Under the pieces are notes generated by a model. It searched no databases. It saw only the letters and a program-made list of their open reading frames with translations, and was not told where the DNA came from. A stretch of 64,000 bases of DNA, taken from contig NC_079502.1 in NCBI RefSeq assembly GCF_030052815.1, positions 37,192,050-37,256,049 of the forward strand, read 5' to 3'. How positions within the stretch are numbered: position 1 is the stretch's first letter; every line of letters begins with the position of its first letter. Positions 11,697 to 22,956 of the stretch are shown one piece after another. The stretch is from Hevea brasiliensis. Taxonomy: Eukaryota > Streptophyta > Magnoliopsida > Malpighiales > Euphorbiaceae. The position numbers were made by a program, and so were the translations under genes.

Positions 11697-12876
11697 GTTG
11701 AATATGAGATATTCAATTTAATTTAAGTATGTATGTTTTATTTAATTGTTAAATAGTGATATGCATGATGGATGATCATGGACTATAAAAGACCAATGTG
11801 ATTGGATTTATTTCTTTTATATTTCTTTGGGATTGTAAATTAATTAATTTATTTTAATTTATTTTGGGCATGTATTATTAAGTTTGTAATAATTTTTGAG
11901 TTGTAATTTCATTTATTTAAGTTCTTGTAAATTCGCCTTGGTATGCCAAGGATTACTATGTAATATTGGATTGCAAGAAGTTCAAGGAGGTCAAGAGCAT
12001 TGGTGGGACCAGTGGGAGGAATTCAAGATCAAGTGTTGATTATGTACTCCTTCAGCAACTCTTGTAAAATGAATGAATGAAATGCACCTAGAAATGCCCT
12101 GATTCAATTCTTGGTGGCTCAGAATTGAATCCCTTAGAAAGTACATGATCATACCATATTTACTGCTTATCCATGAATGCATGAGATGTATGGGAATGTA
12201 TGCAATTATATGATATATGCATGCTAAATGGATAATGTACAAAGTGAGACCTTAATAGTAATTAGAATGGCTATAAAATCTTCCAAACAAATGATTAAGT
12301 TGGATATGCTATAATTAAAGTAATTATAACATAGGCCCTCTATTGGGGCAATTATTTTAAGAAATTTTAAATAGTTGCATGAGATGCAATTAATTTAAGA
12401 GATTTTCTTAAGAATAATTGTTAAGCATGAGATGTTGTAAATATGTAAATGGTTTGGTGGCCAATATTGGATGTACCTGAGGACATTAAAATTATTTACA
12501 TAATTACTGGCTCAATGGGATCAACTTAACTAATGCAAGATAAGTCAATAATGGATGTACCTGAGATTTTGAGCATTAGGGGCTAGGTAAAGGATTGAAC
12601 CTCACATGAGATGTGATGGGCAAGGAGTTGCTCACTTATAGTTTATTGTAATTCCAATAATGGATGTACCTGAGGATGATCAATAGAATTATAAGAATTC
12701 AATCACCCACTAGAAATCCATCCAACTAGGATTTCCGTTTCCTACTTTGGAAGTGTAGGATTCGCTAAGTTAGTGGGAGGACCAATTTGATTAAAAGACC
12801 ATAATCATTTTAGTTAATTACATGATATATTTACTAATTAATCTGGTTATTTTCTGCAGTTAATTTTCTGATAAAA

Positions 12877-13326
12877 ATGATCACAAAACAACCACCACCA
12901 TCCAATATCCTTGCAAGCATACTTGATCACAATAGGTTGACAGGACCTAATCTGTCTGATTAGCTAAGAAATTTGAAACTTGTCCTGAATGTTGAACATA
13001 TAGGATATGTTCTAGATTCAAATGTTCCTGGTCCCTTACCTCCAGAGGCCACACAAGAGGAACATGAAACTTTGGACAAGTGGAAGGAGCATGATATGAG
13101 AGCTAAGTGTTACATGCTTGCTTCCATGAGTAATGAGTTACAGAAGCAACATGAGAACATGCAGAGTGCGAGTGAGATCCTCCTTCACCTACAAGAGTTG
13201 TATGGTGAGCACAGCAGGAATGCTAGGTATGAGATATCTAGGCAGCTGTTCCGCATGAGGATGTCTGAGGGACAGAATTTTGGGAATCATGTCCACAAGA
13301 TGATTTGGCTGATTGAGCAGTTGGAA
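12877..13326 (+). pseudogene. Copia-2 gag, first part
   Basis: This is the nucleocapsid precursor of the element. I place the start at the ATG at 12877, just after a splice-acceptor-like CTGCAG, rather than at the later ATG at 12973, because the two are in frame and separated only by a TAG at 12961-12963 where a Trp (TGG) is expected before LRNLK. The rest is a typical copia gag (UBN2-like) region: DKWKEHDMRAKCYMLASM, then the LHLQELYGE block and the MIWLIEQLE segment. Solo LTR B3 interrupts it at 13327 with TGGAA duplicated, and the reading resumes at 17708. Confidence 0.88.
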
Positions 13327-14992
13327 TGTAACACCCTCCCCGTAGCAACTCCGTACAGTCTACTGTTCCGATGACCGGTGTCGGTCCGGACAGCTAGAAC
13401 GTCCGGAAAAATATTAAAACTAAAGTCAGGAACTATAATTAACTCAAATATTAATAAAAAAAATTTAGTAAAAATTTTAGAAATAAAATGCAACAAAGTC
13501 AAATGAGCCGGTGCCCAAGCGATGGGTAACCTGAGGTAAGTTGCGGTTCTCGCAACGAGGAGCCCTAGACCCGGAAAAAAATTCATAAAATAATTTTTGG
13601 GACTCCAGAGAAGGGTCATTGAGGTTCCTATGGCATTAGAATGCCAAGAAAATATTTAGAAAAAATTTTCAATCGGTACAGCCAATTTTGACCCGTTAAG
13701 CCAAACGGAGGGCATTTTGATCATTTCGCCTTCAGAGGTGATTTTTGGCCGACTTGTCCAGTTAAGTAAATAATTATAATGATCTAAAATATGAATAAAT
13801 ATTGCTAAAAATTGAATTGAAAATGAATAGAGAAAAGAAGAAAAGAAAATGAAGGAAAATGCTTAATTATGACATATGATGATGTCATTTAAAAGCCCCC
13901 TCCAATCACCATTTGACAAACCAATAAAAAGAGATAAAAATGACTTAAAATGAGATAAAAAACAAAGGAAACCAGCAGTTTCCTTCTTCATACGGGCTGG
14001 TATAAGAGAGAAAGAGAGAGAAAAGGAAAAGAAGGAAAGAAAGGAAGAAGGAGAAGGAGATGAACAGTAGCAGAAAAAGGGGTTCAGCAGGGCAGCATGT
14101 TTCTCTTCCGTCCAGGTGAGTTTGGCTCAACATCTATGGCTGATTTTTGGATATGTTTGAGGTATGTATGTGTGGAAGTTATGGTTAAAATTTGGTGATT
14201 TTTTAACGGTTGGATTTGGAGAAATATATTGTTGAACACAGGCTGTCTATAGGTTGAATTCTGAATTTTGGCTACAGAAATTTGAGAAAAATAAATAGTT
14301 AGGATGGTTATAAAATTATGAAATTTAGTACAAATGATATTTGGGATGTTGAGGCTTCTGGGTTAAAATTTGGTGAATTTTAGACTTGTGGTTTATGAGA
14401 TATAAATTGTTTTGCATGAGCTGTCTGAGTAAGACTGATTTCTGCAACAATTCAGATTTTGAAGGGTTGAATGAATGTTTTGATATCTCATGATATAGAT
14501 ATTATTTGATGCTAAAATTTTTACTGAAATTGTATAGGGATGTCTTGAATATATGGTTAAAATTTGGGATTTATCTAACGGTTAGATCATTATATATAAA
14601 TTTTAATGCACAAGCTGCCAGATTGGGTATTAATGGGTGGTTGTGGATTTAAGATTTATGATAGGAGTTTAGTCTAATTTAAGGGGAAATGCTATTGAAT
14701 TTTTATTGGATATTTAATTTAGAAAAGTGAAGTTATAATTGATTATGATTATTATGATTCTAGGAGAAATCTTGAAGAATAACAAGCTCAAGGTTGATTT
14801 CAAAAAGGTTAGTGCCTATTTATACTTATACTTCTTTTATTCCATATTAAGGACTTAAAATAAGTAAGGAATTGTGAATTAAATGAATGAAATTTATGTA
14901 ATGAACTCCTTGAATTTCGGCAGCCCTATTGAAGGAATAGAAATGGAGTGTTTGATGGACTTAGAGTGAACTAAAGCTTAGGTTTAAAGTGT

Positions 14993-15011
14993 ATACATAT
15001 ATATATATATA
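14993..15011. repeat. (TA)n microsatellite
   Basis: A run of about nine alternating TA dinucleotides inside LTR B3. Confidence 0.8.
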
Positions 15012-16453
15012 GAGAATGAAAGAGTAAATTAGGGAAATTATGAAAAACTTTGAAATTTAGCTAGGGTTTAGGAATGAAAATTTGACTTGGCTTATGAAAT
15101 GGTTAAAGAACATTCTAATGGTCAATTAGTGACCATTTGAGGTATGTTGACCATAAATTGGACTGAAAAATGGCATGGCAAAGTGGAATTGTAGGCTGCC
15201 TAAAGATAGCAGCATGGTGGCTGAGCTTTCAGTCCAATTGGACTGCCATAACTTTGGCTGTGTAGGTTCAATTGGTGTTTGGCCAATTGGACATGAAACT
15301 AGGCTTATAATGGCACATTTTTGCTGAAGAAACCATGCCCAAAAGACCAATGCAAGAGGACCAAAAGTTGGCCCCAATCCGGATACCCTGCAACAGCACC
15401 TGCAGAAATGACCAAATGAACAGTAACTGTTCATTTTTCCATAACTCACTGTAGATATGGTCAATTGACCTGAAATTTTTACAGCAACAAGTTAAGACAT
15501 AGAAAAACAACTTTCATGAAGGAACCTACCTCAAATTATGGCCATAACCCATCCAACCAAGTGATTCCAGTTACTATTTATGTTACTGTAGATATGGTCA
15601 ATTCTGCAGATTGGCAATCCGGCCAGCTGTGGTTTTTGGACCATATCTAGAGCTACAAAACTCCAAATGGAGTGATTCAAGAAAGGAAATTCAACTAGAC
15701 AAAATAAGGAACAACTTTCATGTTTTCCATTTCTTCAAATTCCCACTGAAATAGTGTCCAATGGAACAGTAAATTTGAGCTACAAAAACTGAAAATTCTG
15801 CTTCCCTTGGTTTAAACTTTGAAATGGTATAAATGCTTAATGCCAACAAGTTTTGAATGCCAAATGTGGTATATTGGGAGTGCCAAAGTCAATGTACATA
15901 TTTTCTATCCAAAAGTCAACATTTTTGTTGACCAATGAGGTGAATAGTATACAAAATGACACATATTACATAAGTAATACAACTTGAAATATAAAATGTA
16001 ATTAACACAAATGGATTGTTTAGAGTATAAATGAGATAAAGTTATCATTAGGATTTACATCTTTGTTTCAAATAGGATTATAATACCTTATACAAAAATT
16101 GGTATATGAGAGGTAATAATGTGAATACTAATTCATATAAATATTGTAACGATTAGATGAATCACATGGATGTGTAAATGGGTTAATTGCTCTCATCATG
16201 AGAGAAATGGAAATATTTCGATGTACAAATGGTACATGAAAATCGATTGATGTAAATTGCAATTAACGTGAATGGTATGATGAATGCATAAATTATATAA
16301 AAATGAGATTTGAAGATTTATGCTTCTACTATAAATAAAATTAAAATACTATGAACGATAATTGGAACATAAAATGAAATAATAAAACTTATGAACATTT
16401 AATGATATTATGTGCCCTTGTATTGCCTAGACATGTGTGTCGGATCGGATAGT

Positions 16454-16465
16454 TTGGCATGCCAA
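16454..16465. promoter_or_regulatory. Conserved 12-bp palindrome TTGGCATGCCAA in LTR B3
   Basis: A perfect 12-bp palindrome with a GCATGC core. The same 12 bases occur in the family C LTR (25647-25658) and both element B LTRs (37407-37418 and 49308-49319), always about 1.04-1.28 kb from the LTR 3' end. Possibly a dimeric protein site; unproven. Confidence 0.45.
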
Positions 16466-16493
16466 TAGGGTATTGTTTTAGCAGTACTGCGAA

Positions 16494-16556
16494 AGGCTTT
16501 ATGCCTGTATTCATGGCTTTATGCCCGTATTAATGGCTTTTATGCCCGATTATGTG
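16494..16556 (+). repeat. About 22-bp tandem repeat, three units
   Basis: GGCTTTATGCC(T/C)GTATT-type units follow one another three times in LTR B3. A related GGCTTAATGCC-like region occurs in the family C LTR near 25490-25600. Confidence 0.7.
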
Positions 16557-16955
16557 ATATCATGGCTTTTTAGCCATACCGATCGTGATACATGGTTGAC
16601 GCTCAAGGCCCCATGGTATGACGGCCCGAGGCACCGCGGTGTCTTATGCCAACGACCCGTTATCCAGTCCAGTCGTCCAGTATAGGTTACTTGGGCATGG
16701 AAAAGCATAACTGTGATTGAACTGATTATTAAAGAAAATACGAAAATTAAGTATCGAAAATGATTACAAAAATACAAAGAAGCTCAAGATCATGAAGAAA
16801 ATAATTAACGAAATGCATGAAGAAGTTAATATCATAAAACATGATTAGCCCTCGACTAAACAATAAGTTAGTAATTATTCATCTCTTATGAACACAATAG
16901 CAAGGAAATTATTATTTTTATTTGCATATGATATTTTCTTGTATTATTGGCACCA

Positions 16956-16993
16956 CTAAGCTTTATGCTTAGCGCGTCGCTTTTGCAACGCGT
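16956..16993 (+). other. Conserved LTR double hairpin, B3 copy
   Basis: Hairpin 1 is CTAAGC-TTTAT-GCTTAG. Hairpin 2 follows at once: CGCGTCGC, TTTT loop, GCAACGCG with one mismatch. CACCACT-type flank precedes and GTAGGTACT follows. It lies 714 bp before the LTR 3' end. Seven other copies are listed below. Confidence 0.6.
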
Positions 16994-17707
16994 AGGTACT
17001 GAAGATTTGGACAGAGGGCCCAGTAGACCACAGATTCGGTAAGGCAGTTCACAGTTCTACATAGTGTCCGTGTCACCTCACCATCCACAGTGCATTGGTA
17101 GGACACTAGGTCCCATTTTGTATTTTGAGATTTTTGTAAATTTTGTAATTAAACTCTTATTTTATCATGTGTATTTGAAACAAATGTAATATAATTTTGT
17201 ATTAATGTAAGTACTTGTAAATTGTGATTATAAATCACATATGAGAATTTATTTATGATTTGAGTCTAATGATGATGTGAAATGAATGAATGACAAATAG
17301 AGGAATTGTTAAGTAAATTGTGTTTGTGAAAGGAAAAGTGAATACATAACTGTGACTTGTACATGATTATCACATGAGATGAATGATTGAGAAATGAATG
17401 GTGAAAAATGTTGAGATTTTGATATTAAAGTTTGAGAGTGATGAGATGATTGAATATGATCATAGGAAGTGTTTTTCACAGGTTCCGAAGAACTGCTTTC
17501 TATTTTTAGCTTGATCACTGCGGATTTTCTATAAAATTCCCGGAACCTCAAATAAATTATAATTTCGATAAATGGCTTAAATAAATTATATTTCACAAGT
17601 TATATTCAAAAGGAAGAATAAAAATGAATTAAGATAAAATAGAGTGCTCGGCACACTGAGTGGCATAACTTGCTCGGCTACACTGTAGTCGGGTAAGGGG
17701 TGTCACA

Positions 17708-18150
17708 TGGAATATCTTGACTTCAACATGGATTTCCAACTACAGACGGATTTAATCCTTCAGTCCTTTCCTGGGTCTTTTGGGAAATTTTGTGACAAAT
17801 TTCCATATGACTCAACAGGAATGCACCTTAGCTGGTTTACTCAACATGCTGGTTATTGCCCAAAAGAATATGCCAGGCAATAAAGGAAAAGAGGTAGCTT
17901 TGGTTGTATCTTCTTCTGCTGGAAAGTCCAACAATAAGAAGGGCAATAAGAAAAAGAAACCTCAGATTCCTGGTCCTTATAAGAAAATAGCTAAACAGAA
18001 AAGGAAGACTAAAGCTGATGAAGGAAAAGGAAAGTGTTTCCACTGCCAACAGGAAAGTGTTTCCATTGCCAATAAGAAAGTGTTTCCGTTACTAGTAAGA
18101 AAGTGTTTCCACTGGCCAGAGTATAGCAATCTAAATGAAAGCAATGCCGT
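17708..18150 (+). pseudogene. Copia-2 gag, second part with degraded zinc-knuckle region
   Basis: Gag resumes after B3: EYLDFNMDFQLQTDLILQS continues the frame once the TGGAA duplication is removed. A frameshift lies near 17770-17785, after which a Lys-rich basic stretch (about 17930-18025) leads into a CFHCQ zinc-knuckle start. There, a 23-bp unit is repeated four times (18029-18118), destroying the CCHC spacing. The protease that should follow is absent; by about 18170 the sequence is already in the pre-integrase domain. Confidence 0.82.
18029..18118 (+). repeat. 23-bp tandem repeat, four units, over the gag zinc knuckle
   Basis: GGAAAGTGTTTCC starts units at 18029 and 18052, and AGAAAGTGTTTCC at 18075 and 18098. 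Because 23 is not a multiple of three, each added unit changes frame. Each unit contains a small GGAAA-GTG-TTTCC hairpin. Confidence 0.9.
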
Positions 18151-20830
18151 GGTGAAAAACAACTCAAGTTCAAAATATATTTGGCACTTAAGGTTATGTC
18201 ATGTTGCAGAAGATAGGATTACAAAATTGGAGAAAATGGGGATTCTATCCTTATTGGACTCTGAGCTTACTGCAACTTGTGAATCTTGCCTTCAGGGCAA
18301 AATGACTAGATCACCCTTTGTTGGACAGGGGCTAAGAGCTGAAAATATTTTGGAGCTAATACATAGTGATGTATGTGGTCCATTTAAAGAAATGGCTAGA
18401 GGGGGGCTTTCATTATTTTATTACCTTTACTGATGATAAATCAAGGTTTGGGTATTTGTATTTGATGAAATACAAACATGAATCTTTTGAAAAGTTCAAA
18501 GAATTTAAATCTGAAGTAGAAAATCAAACAGGAAAGAGTATTAAAGCTCTTCGATCAGATCGTGGAGGTGAATATTTGAGTACTGAATTTGATGAATATT
18601 TGAGAGAGCATGGCATTGTTTCCCAGCTGACTCCTCCAGGAACGCCATAGCTAAATGGTGTATCTGAAAGGAGAAATCGTACCATATTGGATATGGTACA
18701 TAGTATGATGAGCTATACTAATATGCCAATCTTCTTTTTGGGATTTGCATTAGAATCAGCTTTGTATATTCTGAATAGGATTCCATCAAAATCAGTTTCT
18801 TCCACACCTTATGAGATATGGCATGGAAGAAAACCAAGTCTTAAGCATGTTAAGATTTGGGGTTGTCCAGCTTATATCAAAAAGCTGAACACTGATAAAT
18901 TGGAGACCAGATAAGAAAAGGGTCGATTTGTTGGATATCCAAAAGATAGTTTTGGATATTATTTTTATTTGCCTACTTCACAAAAGGTTGTGATAAGTAG
19001 AGATGCCACATTTCTTGAACAACAGTTTGTTCAAGAAGGAGGCAAAGGAAGGCAAATAGAGTTAGAATTGGAGAATTCTGACCAACCAATAGATCAGGTG
19101 GATATAGATCGATCTAGTCAACCTATACCCATTGATGAAACATCTATAGCTGTTCCTCGTAGAACAACCAGGGTATCTCACCCACCAGTGAGATATGGTT
19201 TTCTTCATGAAGAAGAACAAGAGTTATCTACTCATGAAGAAGTAGATCATGGGGATGATCCACTTACCTATGAAGAAGCTATATCAGATATAGACTCTTC
19301 AAAATGGATTGAAGCTATGAAATTCGAGATTGATTCCATGTATAAGAATCAAGTTTGGGATCTTGTTGACCCACCTGAAGGTATTGTACCTATAGGGAAC
19401 AAATGGGTTTTCAAGAAGAAAATTGGTTCTGATGGAAAGTTAGAGACCTATAAGGCAAGGCTAGTAGTCAAAGGGTTTCACCAAAGGCAAGCAATTGACT
19501 ATGAGGAGATTTTCTCTCCTGTTGCCATGCTTAAATCAATTAGGATTTTATTAGCAATAGCTGCGTACTATGATTATGAGATTTGGCAGATGGATGTCAA
19601 AACAGCTTTTCTCAATGGATACATTGAAGAAAACATTTTCATGGAACAACCTAAGGGATTTGAATCCCAAGATGGTTCCAAGGTATGCAAGCTAAAGCGA
19701 TCCATTTATGGGTTGAAACAAGCTTTGAGGAGTTGGAACATCCGTTTTGATGAAGCCATTAAATCCTTTGGTTTTATCAAAAATGAGGATGAGCCATGTG
19801 TATATAAGAAGGTTAGTGACAGTGCTATCACTTTCCTTGTCTTATATGTAGATGACATACTATTGATGGGTAATGACACAGGTATGTTGACAACTATAAA
19901 GGTATGGTTGTCAAATACATTCTCCATGAAAGACTTAGGGGAGGCAACCAATATTCTTGGGATTCGCATCTATAGAGATAAAGCGAAAAGAATAATTGGT
20001 TTATCCCAAAGTCTATACTTGGAAAAGGTGTTAAAGAGGTTTAACATCCTTAATTCCAAGAGAGGATTGTTACCAGTGAGACATGGTATCCATCTTTCTA
20101 AAGAGATGTCTCCAAAGACACCTGAAGAAAGAGATAAGATGGCCAGGATTCCATATGCTTCGGCTATTGGAAGTTCAATGTATGCAATGTTGTGTACTAG
20201 GCCGGATATCGCATATGCTGTTAGTTTGACTAGCAGCTATCAATCCAATCTAGGTTTGGAACACTGGATAGCTGTCAAGAATATCCTTAAGTACTTGAGA
20301 AGAACTAAGGATTTATTCTTGATTTATGAAGGTGGAGACTTGCAATTGGATGGTTGTACTGATTCTGATTTCCAATCAGATATCGATGATAGAAAGTCTA
20401 CCTCTGGATATGTGTTCATTTGTAATGGAGGTGCAGTCAGTTGGAAGTGTTCCAAATAGAGCACAACTGCAGATTCCACTACAGAGGCTGAGTATATTGC
20501 TGCATCAGATGCTGCAAAGGAAGCTGTTTGGATAAAGAAGTTCGTGACAAAACTTACAGTAGTTCCTTCCATTGAGTCAATAGTTTCATTACACTGTGAT
20601 AACAATGGAGCAGTCATACAGGCTAAGGAACCAAGGTCTCACCAAAATCCAAACACATAGAAAGGCACTACCACATTATCAGACATATAGTTGGGCAAAG
20701 GCGATATAGCCATGCAGAAAAATAACATCAGCTGAAAAAATTCAGCTGATCCATGCACTAAGCCTTTGTCACAAGCTTAGTTAGACTGACATCTTAAGAA
20801 GATGGGTCTAAGGTATTGTAATGAATGGCT
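18151..20830 (+). pseudogene. Copia-2 pol: integrase, reverse transcriptase, RNase H
   Basis: GAG-pre-integrase HHCC-like part (WHLRLCHVAED, CESCLQGKM) is followed by the integrase core: HSDVCGP Asp, RSDRGGEY Asp and GVSERRN Glu. A frameshift at a G run near 18400, a TAG at 18648-18650 (CAG expected) and a TAA near 18912 break it. The RT/RNase H frame 18969-20459 (496 codons) is the best preserved: first catalytic Asp at residue 209 (QMDV) and an intact YVDD box at about residues 293-296. It ends in a TAG at 20457-20459 where Copia-1 has CAG. RNase H continues beyond, then a one-base deletion near 20643 shifts the frame. It would act in virus-like particles and the nucleus. Confidence 0.93.
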
Positions 20831-20839
20831 CTAGTGCTA

Positions 20840-20848
20840 GTGGGAGAT
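20840..20848 (+). other. Polypurine tract of Copia-2
   Basis: GTGGGAGAT directly before the 3' LTR, identical to the tract in Copia-1. Confidence 0.8.
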
Positions 20849-22956
20849 TGTTAGTAGTATGCCCTAGAGCATATCATTTAGTATGTATCTTGTATATATT
20901 TTTATTAATAAAAGGCATTTCCACTTTTCCGTTTACATAATATATTTATGTGTAATAGAAAAGGTCCATTGATATTTTGTTAGAAATATTATTCTTAAGT
21001 TGTTAAGAATATGAGTTACAATATTTCTAGCACAAAGTATCATAAATAGGTTCACAATCGAGGATACTTCATAATAAGGACATGACTTATCCAGAAAGTT
21101 TGTATTCATGTTTGTTCCCAAGTTATTTATATGAGATATAAATAAGATGGAATGGTGAGTCTCATGCCATATGACAAACATGATAGGCACTTATAAATGA
21201 TAAGTAGGTCGAACCAGTGACACTTATGACAAGCACATGGAGTTTACTCTTGTCAATGTTTTGTCATAAATCATATCAGTGCATATAATCTTTAGACCTG
21301 AGATAGCACAGTTATCTTGTATATAGGTAGTTTGAGTTTGATACTGCTTTCATACTTGTACTGTGTATGGGTATATGGGCATGTGTTGGCTCCTACTAGT
21401 TATATATGGAGGTAGGTGTTGATCAAGATGGAATCTGTTCCTCTAAGTAAATAGAGATAAAATCCTATGTTCATTTAATTGTTCTTGATGTTTCAAGTTC
21501 CTGGCCAGGACAGATAGATTTATTCAGAAAAGAGTTTCTGATGAGAAAATCTTTTTAATCAAGAACTGGAATTAAAAGAGAACATAATATTCATAGCAAA
21601 ATGGAGTTTGACATAAACCATGGCTCCAGCTTGAGTTGGGATTTTGTAACAGAGAGATTCTAGTGCATGATGACATATGATTATAGGTTCATTTAAGGTA
21701 AACCTTATTACTAATTGGGTGGCCATGGCATGCTATGCTAGGTGTTAACCATGGTCTATGAGGTTCATAAAATGATTTAGAGAAATCATTTATGGTAAGA
21801 AAGAGTTCTGATGATATTAAGAGTTGATATCATGTCTCATTGCCAATTAGTGATGAGCCTAGTAAGTCACACACATACACAAGTTATCACCTAATTAAAT
21901 ATGATTTAATTAATTAATTAAAGAGTTTAATTGATTAATTAAATAGGTTTGGTTTGCAATTAAATTGCAAAGTCCCTAGCATGACTTGAAACCAAATCTA
22001 GATTATTGGATGTGTAGTATAAATTAAATTTATATTTAAAGTGTTTAAATATAAATTTAATTAATGAGAAATTAATTAATAGAGATTAATTAATTAATTT
22101 ATATTTGATATAAATTAATTACAAGAAGAAAAATAATTATTTTGGGTTGAGAATTCAAAATTAAGACACAGGGGCATTTTGGTCATTTTGCAGTGTGACA
22201 CGTGGCACCATGAGATGGTGACACATGGCATAACACATAAGCTTGCCAAATGTTTTTTAATCATGTAAGATGATTAAAATCAAGATTAAATATAGGTTTG
22301 ACACTTGGCACAATGTGATTGGGTCACTTAAACCTAGAGCTAATCAAAGGGTGACATGTGGCAAGGGTTTAATGTGTTAACCTAGCTATTTAAGTGTTGT
22401 TATGAGAAAATAAAACACATCCAGCAGCCACACTCCTTTGTCACGCCATTTTGAGGGTTTTCATCTCTTCTTCTTCATCTCTTATCAATTCAAAAAGATT
22501 AGCCATCAATCTCTTGAATTAAGAATACTAGAAATTGTTTCTAGTGTCCTGTTTACATCTTTAATCTCTTAAAAGGCAGAACTTGATTTTCTAATTAATA
22601 GAAAAAGCTTTAGAAGCTATTCAAGGGCTGCCATAGGTGTTCTTGGTGTGGACAAGCTAGAGGGACAACATCCGTGTCCTCAAGACGAATCTCAAAGCGC
22701 GGACACGCTGCAAAGGCATCAAGAGGTTAGTGTAATCGTTCTTGATTTAATCTAGGGTTCTAAAATTAATCTGATTAATTTTAAAATCTTAAATGGCAAA
22801 TACAGATCCAAAAACATATTGAAAGAGTTTTAATATGTTGTTTATCATTGAAATCAAATAGATAAAAATAAATCTTGCATGATGCATGTGACCCTAGGTG
22901 AAAAATTTTTGAATTCAATGGTATAAACTTGTGTTTTTCATGCTTCTGTTCCTTCA
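20849..22956 (+). repeat. 3' LTR of Copia-2 (2108 bp)
   Basis: TGTTAGTAG...CCTTCA followed by the CAATT duplication. It has the same promoter-like boxes (GACACGTGGCAC at 22197-22208; CTATTTAA at 22386-22393) and donor-like AGAG|GTTAGTGT (first intron base 22726). Confidence 0.95.

Larger units (their letters stand above)
10897..12859 (+). other. Predicted leader intron of Copia-2 (1963 nt)
   Basis: The donor AAGAG|GTTAGTGT lies in the LTR. The acceptor TTATTTTCTGCAG|TT ends at 12859, only 17 nt before the gag ATG at 12877. A near-consensus branch point TTACTAAT (A at about 12837) lies 22 nt upstream of the acceptor. Splicing would remove the end of U5, the primer site, the 35-bp repeat array and the rest of the ATG-containing leader, giving an mRNA that can be translated but not reverse transcribed. 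The donor is conserved in all three copia LTRs here (3399, 10897, 22726). No transcript evidence is available to me. Confidence 0.5.
13327..17707 (+). repeat. Solo Ty3 LTR B3 (family B, 4381 bp), TSD TGGAA
   Basis: It begins TGTAACACCCTCCCC and ends GGGGTGTCACA, with TGGAA at 13322-13326 and 17708-17712. Its two ends match the LTRs of element B in opposite orientation. It is about 1.2 kb longer than those: extra DNA relative to them lies around 14150-14800 and 16000-16430. With no interior and intact TSDs it is a solo LTR left by LTR-LTR recombination. It has two donor-like sites, CCAG|GTGAGTTT at 14116 and AAAG|GTTAGTG at 14808, and the paired hairpins at 16956-16993. No gene is seen; frames at 13945, 15126, 16550 and 17309 (all minus) are chance. 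Confidence 0.94.
9020..22956 (+). mobile_element. Copia-2: complete Ty1/copia element with a nested solo LTR, TSD CAATT
   Basis: Both LTRs are present (9020-11126 and 20849-22956, about 2.1 kb each), and CAATT directly flanks both outer ends (9015-9019 and 22957-22961). An iMet-type primer site follows the 5' LTR and a purine tract precedes the 3' LTR. The interior contains a repeat-rich leader, gag split by solo LTR B3 (13327-17707), and pol with integrase, RT and RNase H. I could not find a protease: gag passes from the zinc-knuckle region almost directly into the GAG-pre-integrase domain. The element is therefore probably non-autonomous as well as decayed. Without B3 it would be about 9.55 kb. 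Confidence 0.96.

Noticed and set aside
13945..14133. Minus frame with a Leu/Phe/Ser-rich hydrophobic stretch resembling a membrane peptide
   Set aside because: It is the reverse of a GA-rich purine stretch inside LTR B3 and has no counterpart frame in the B LTRs.
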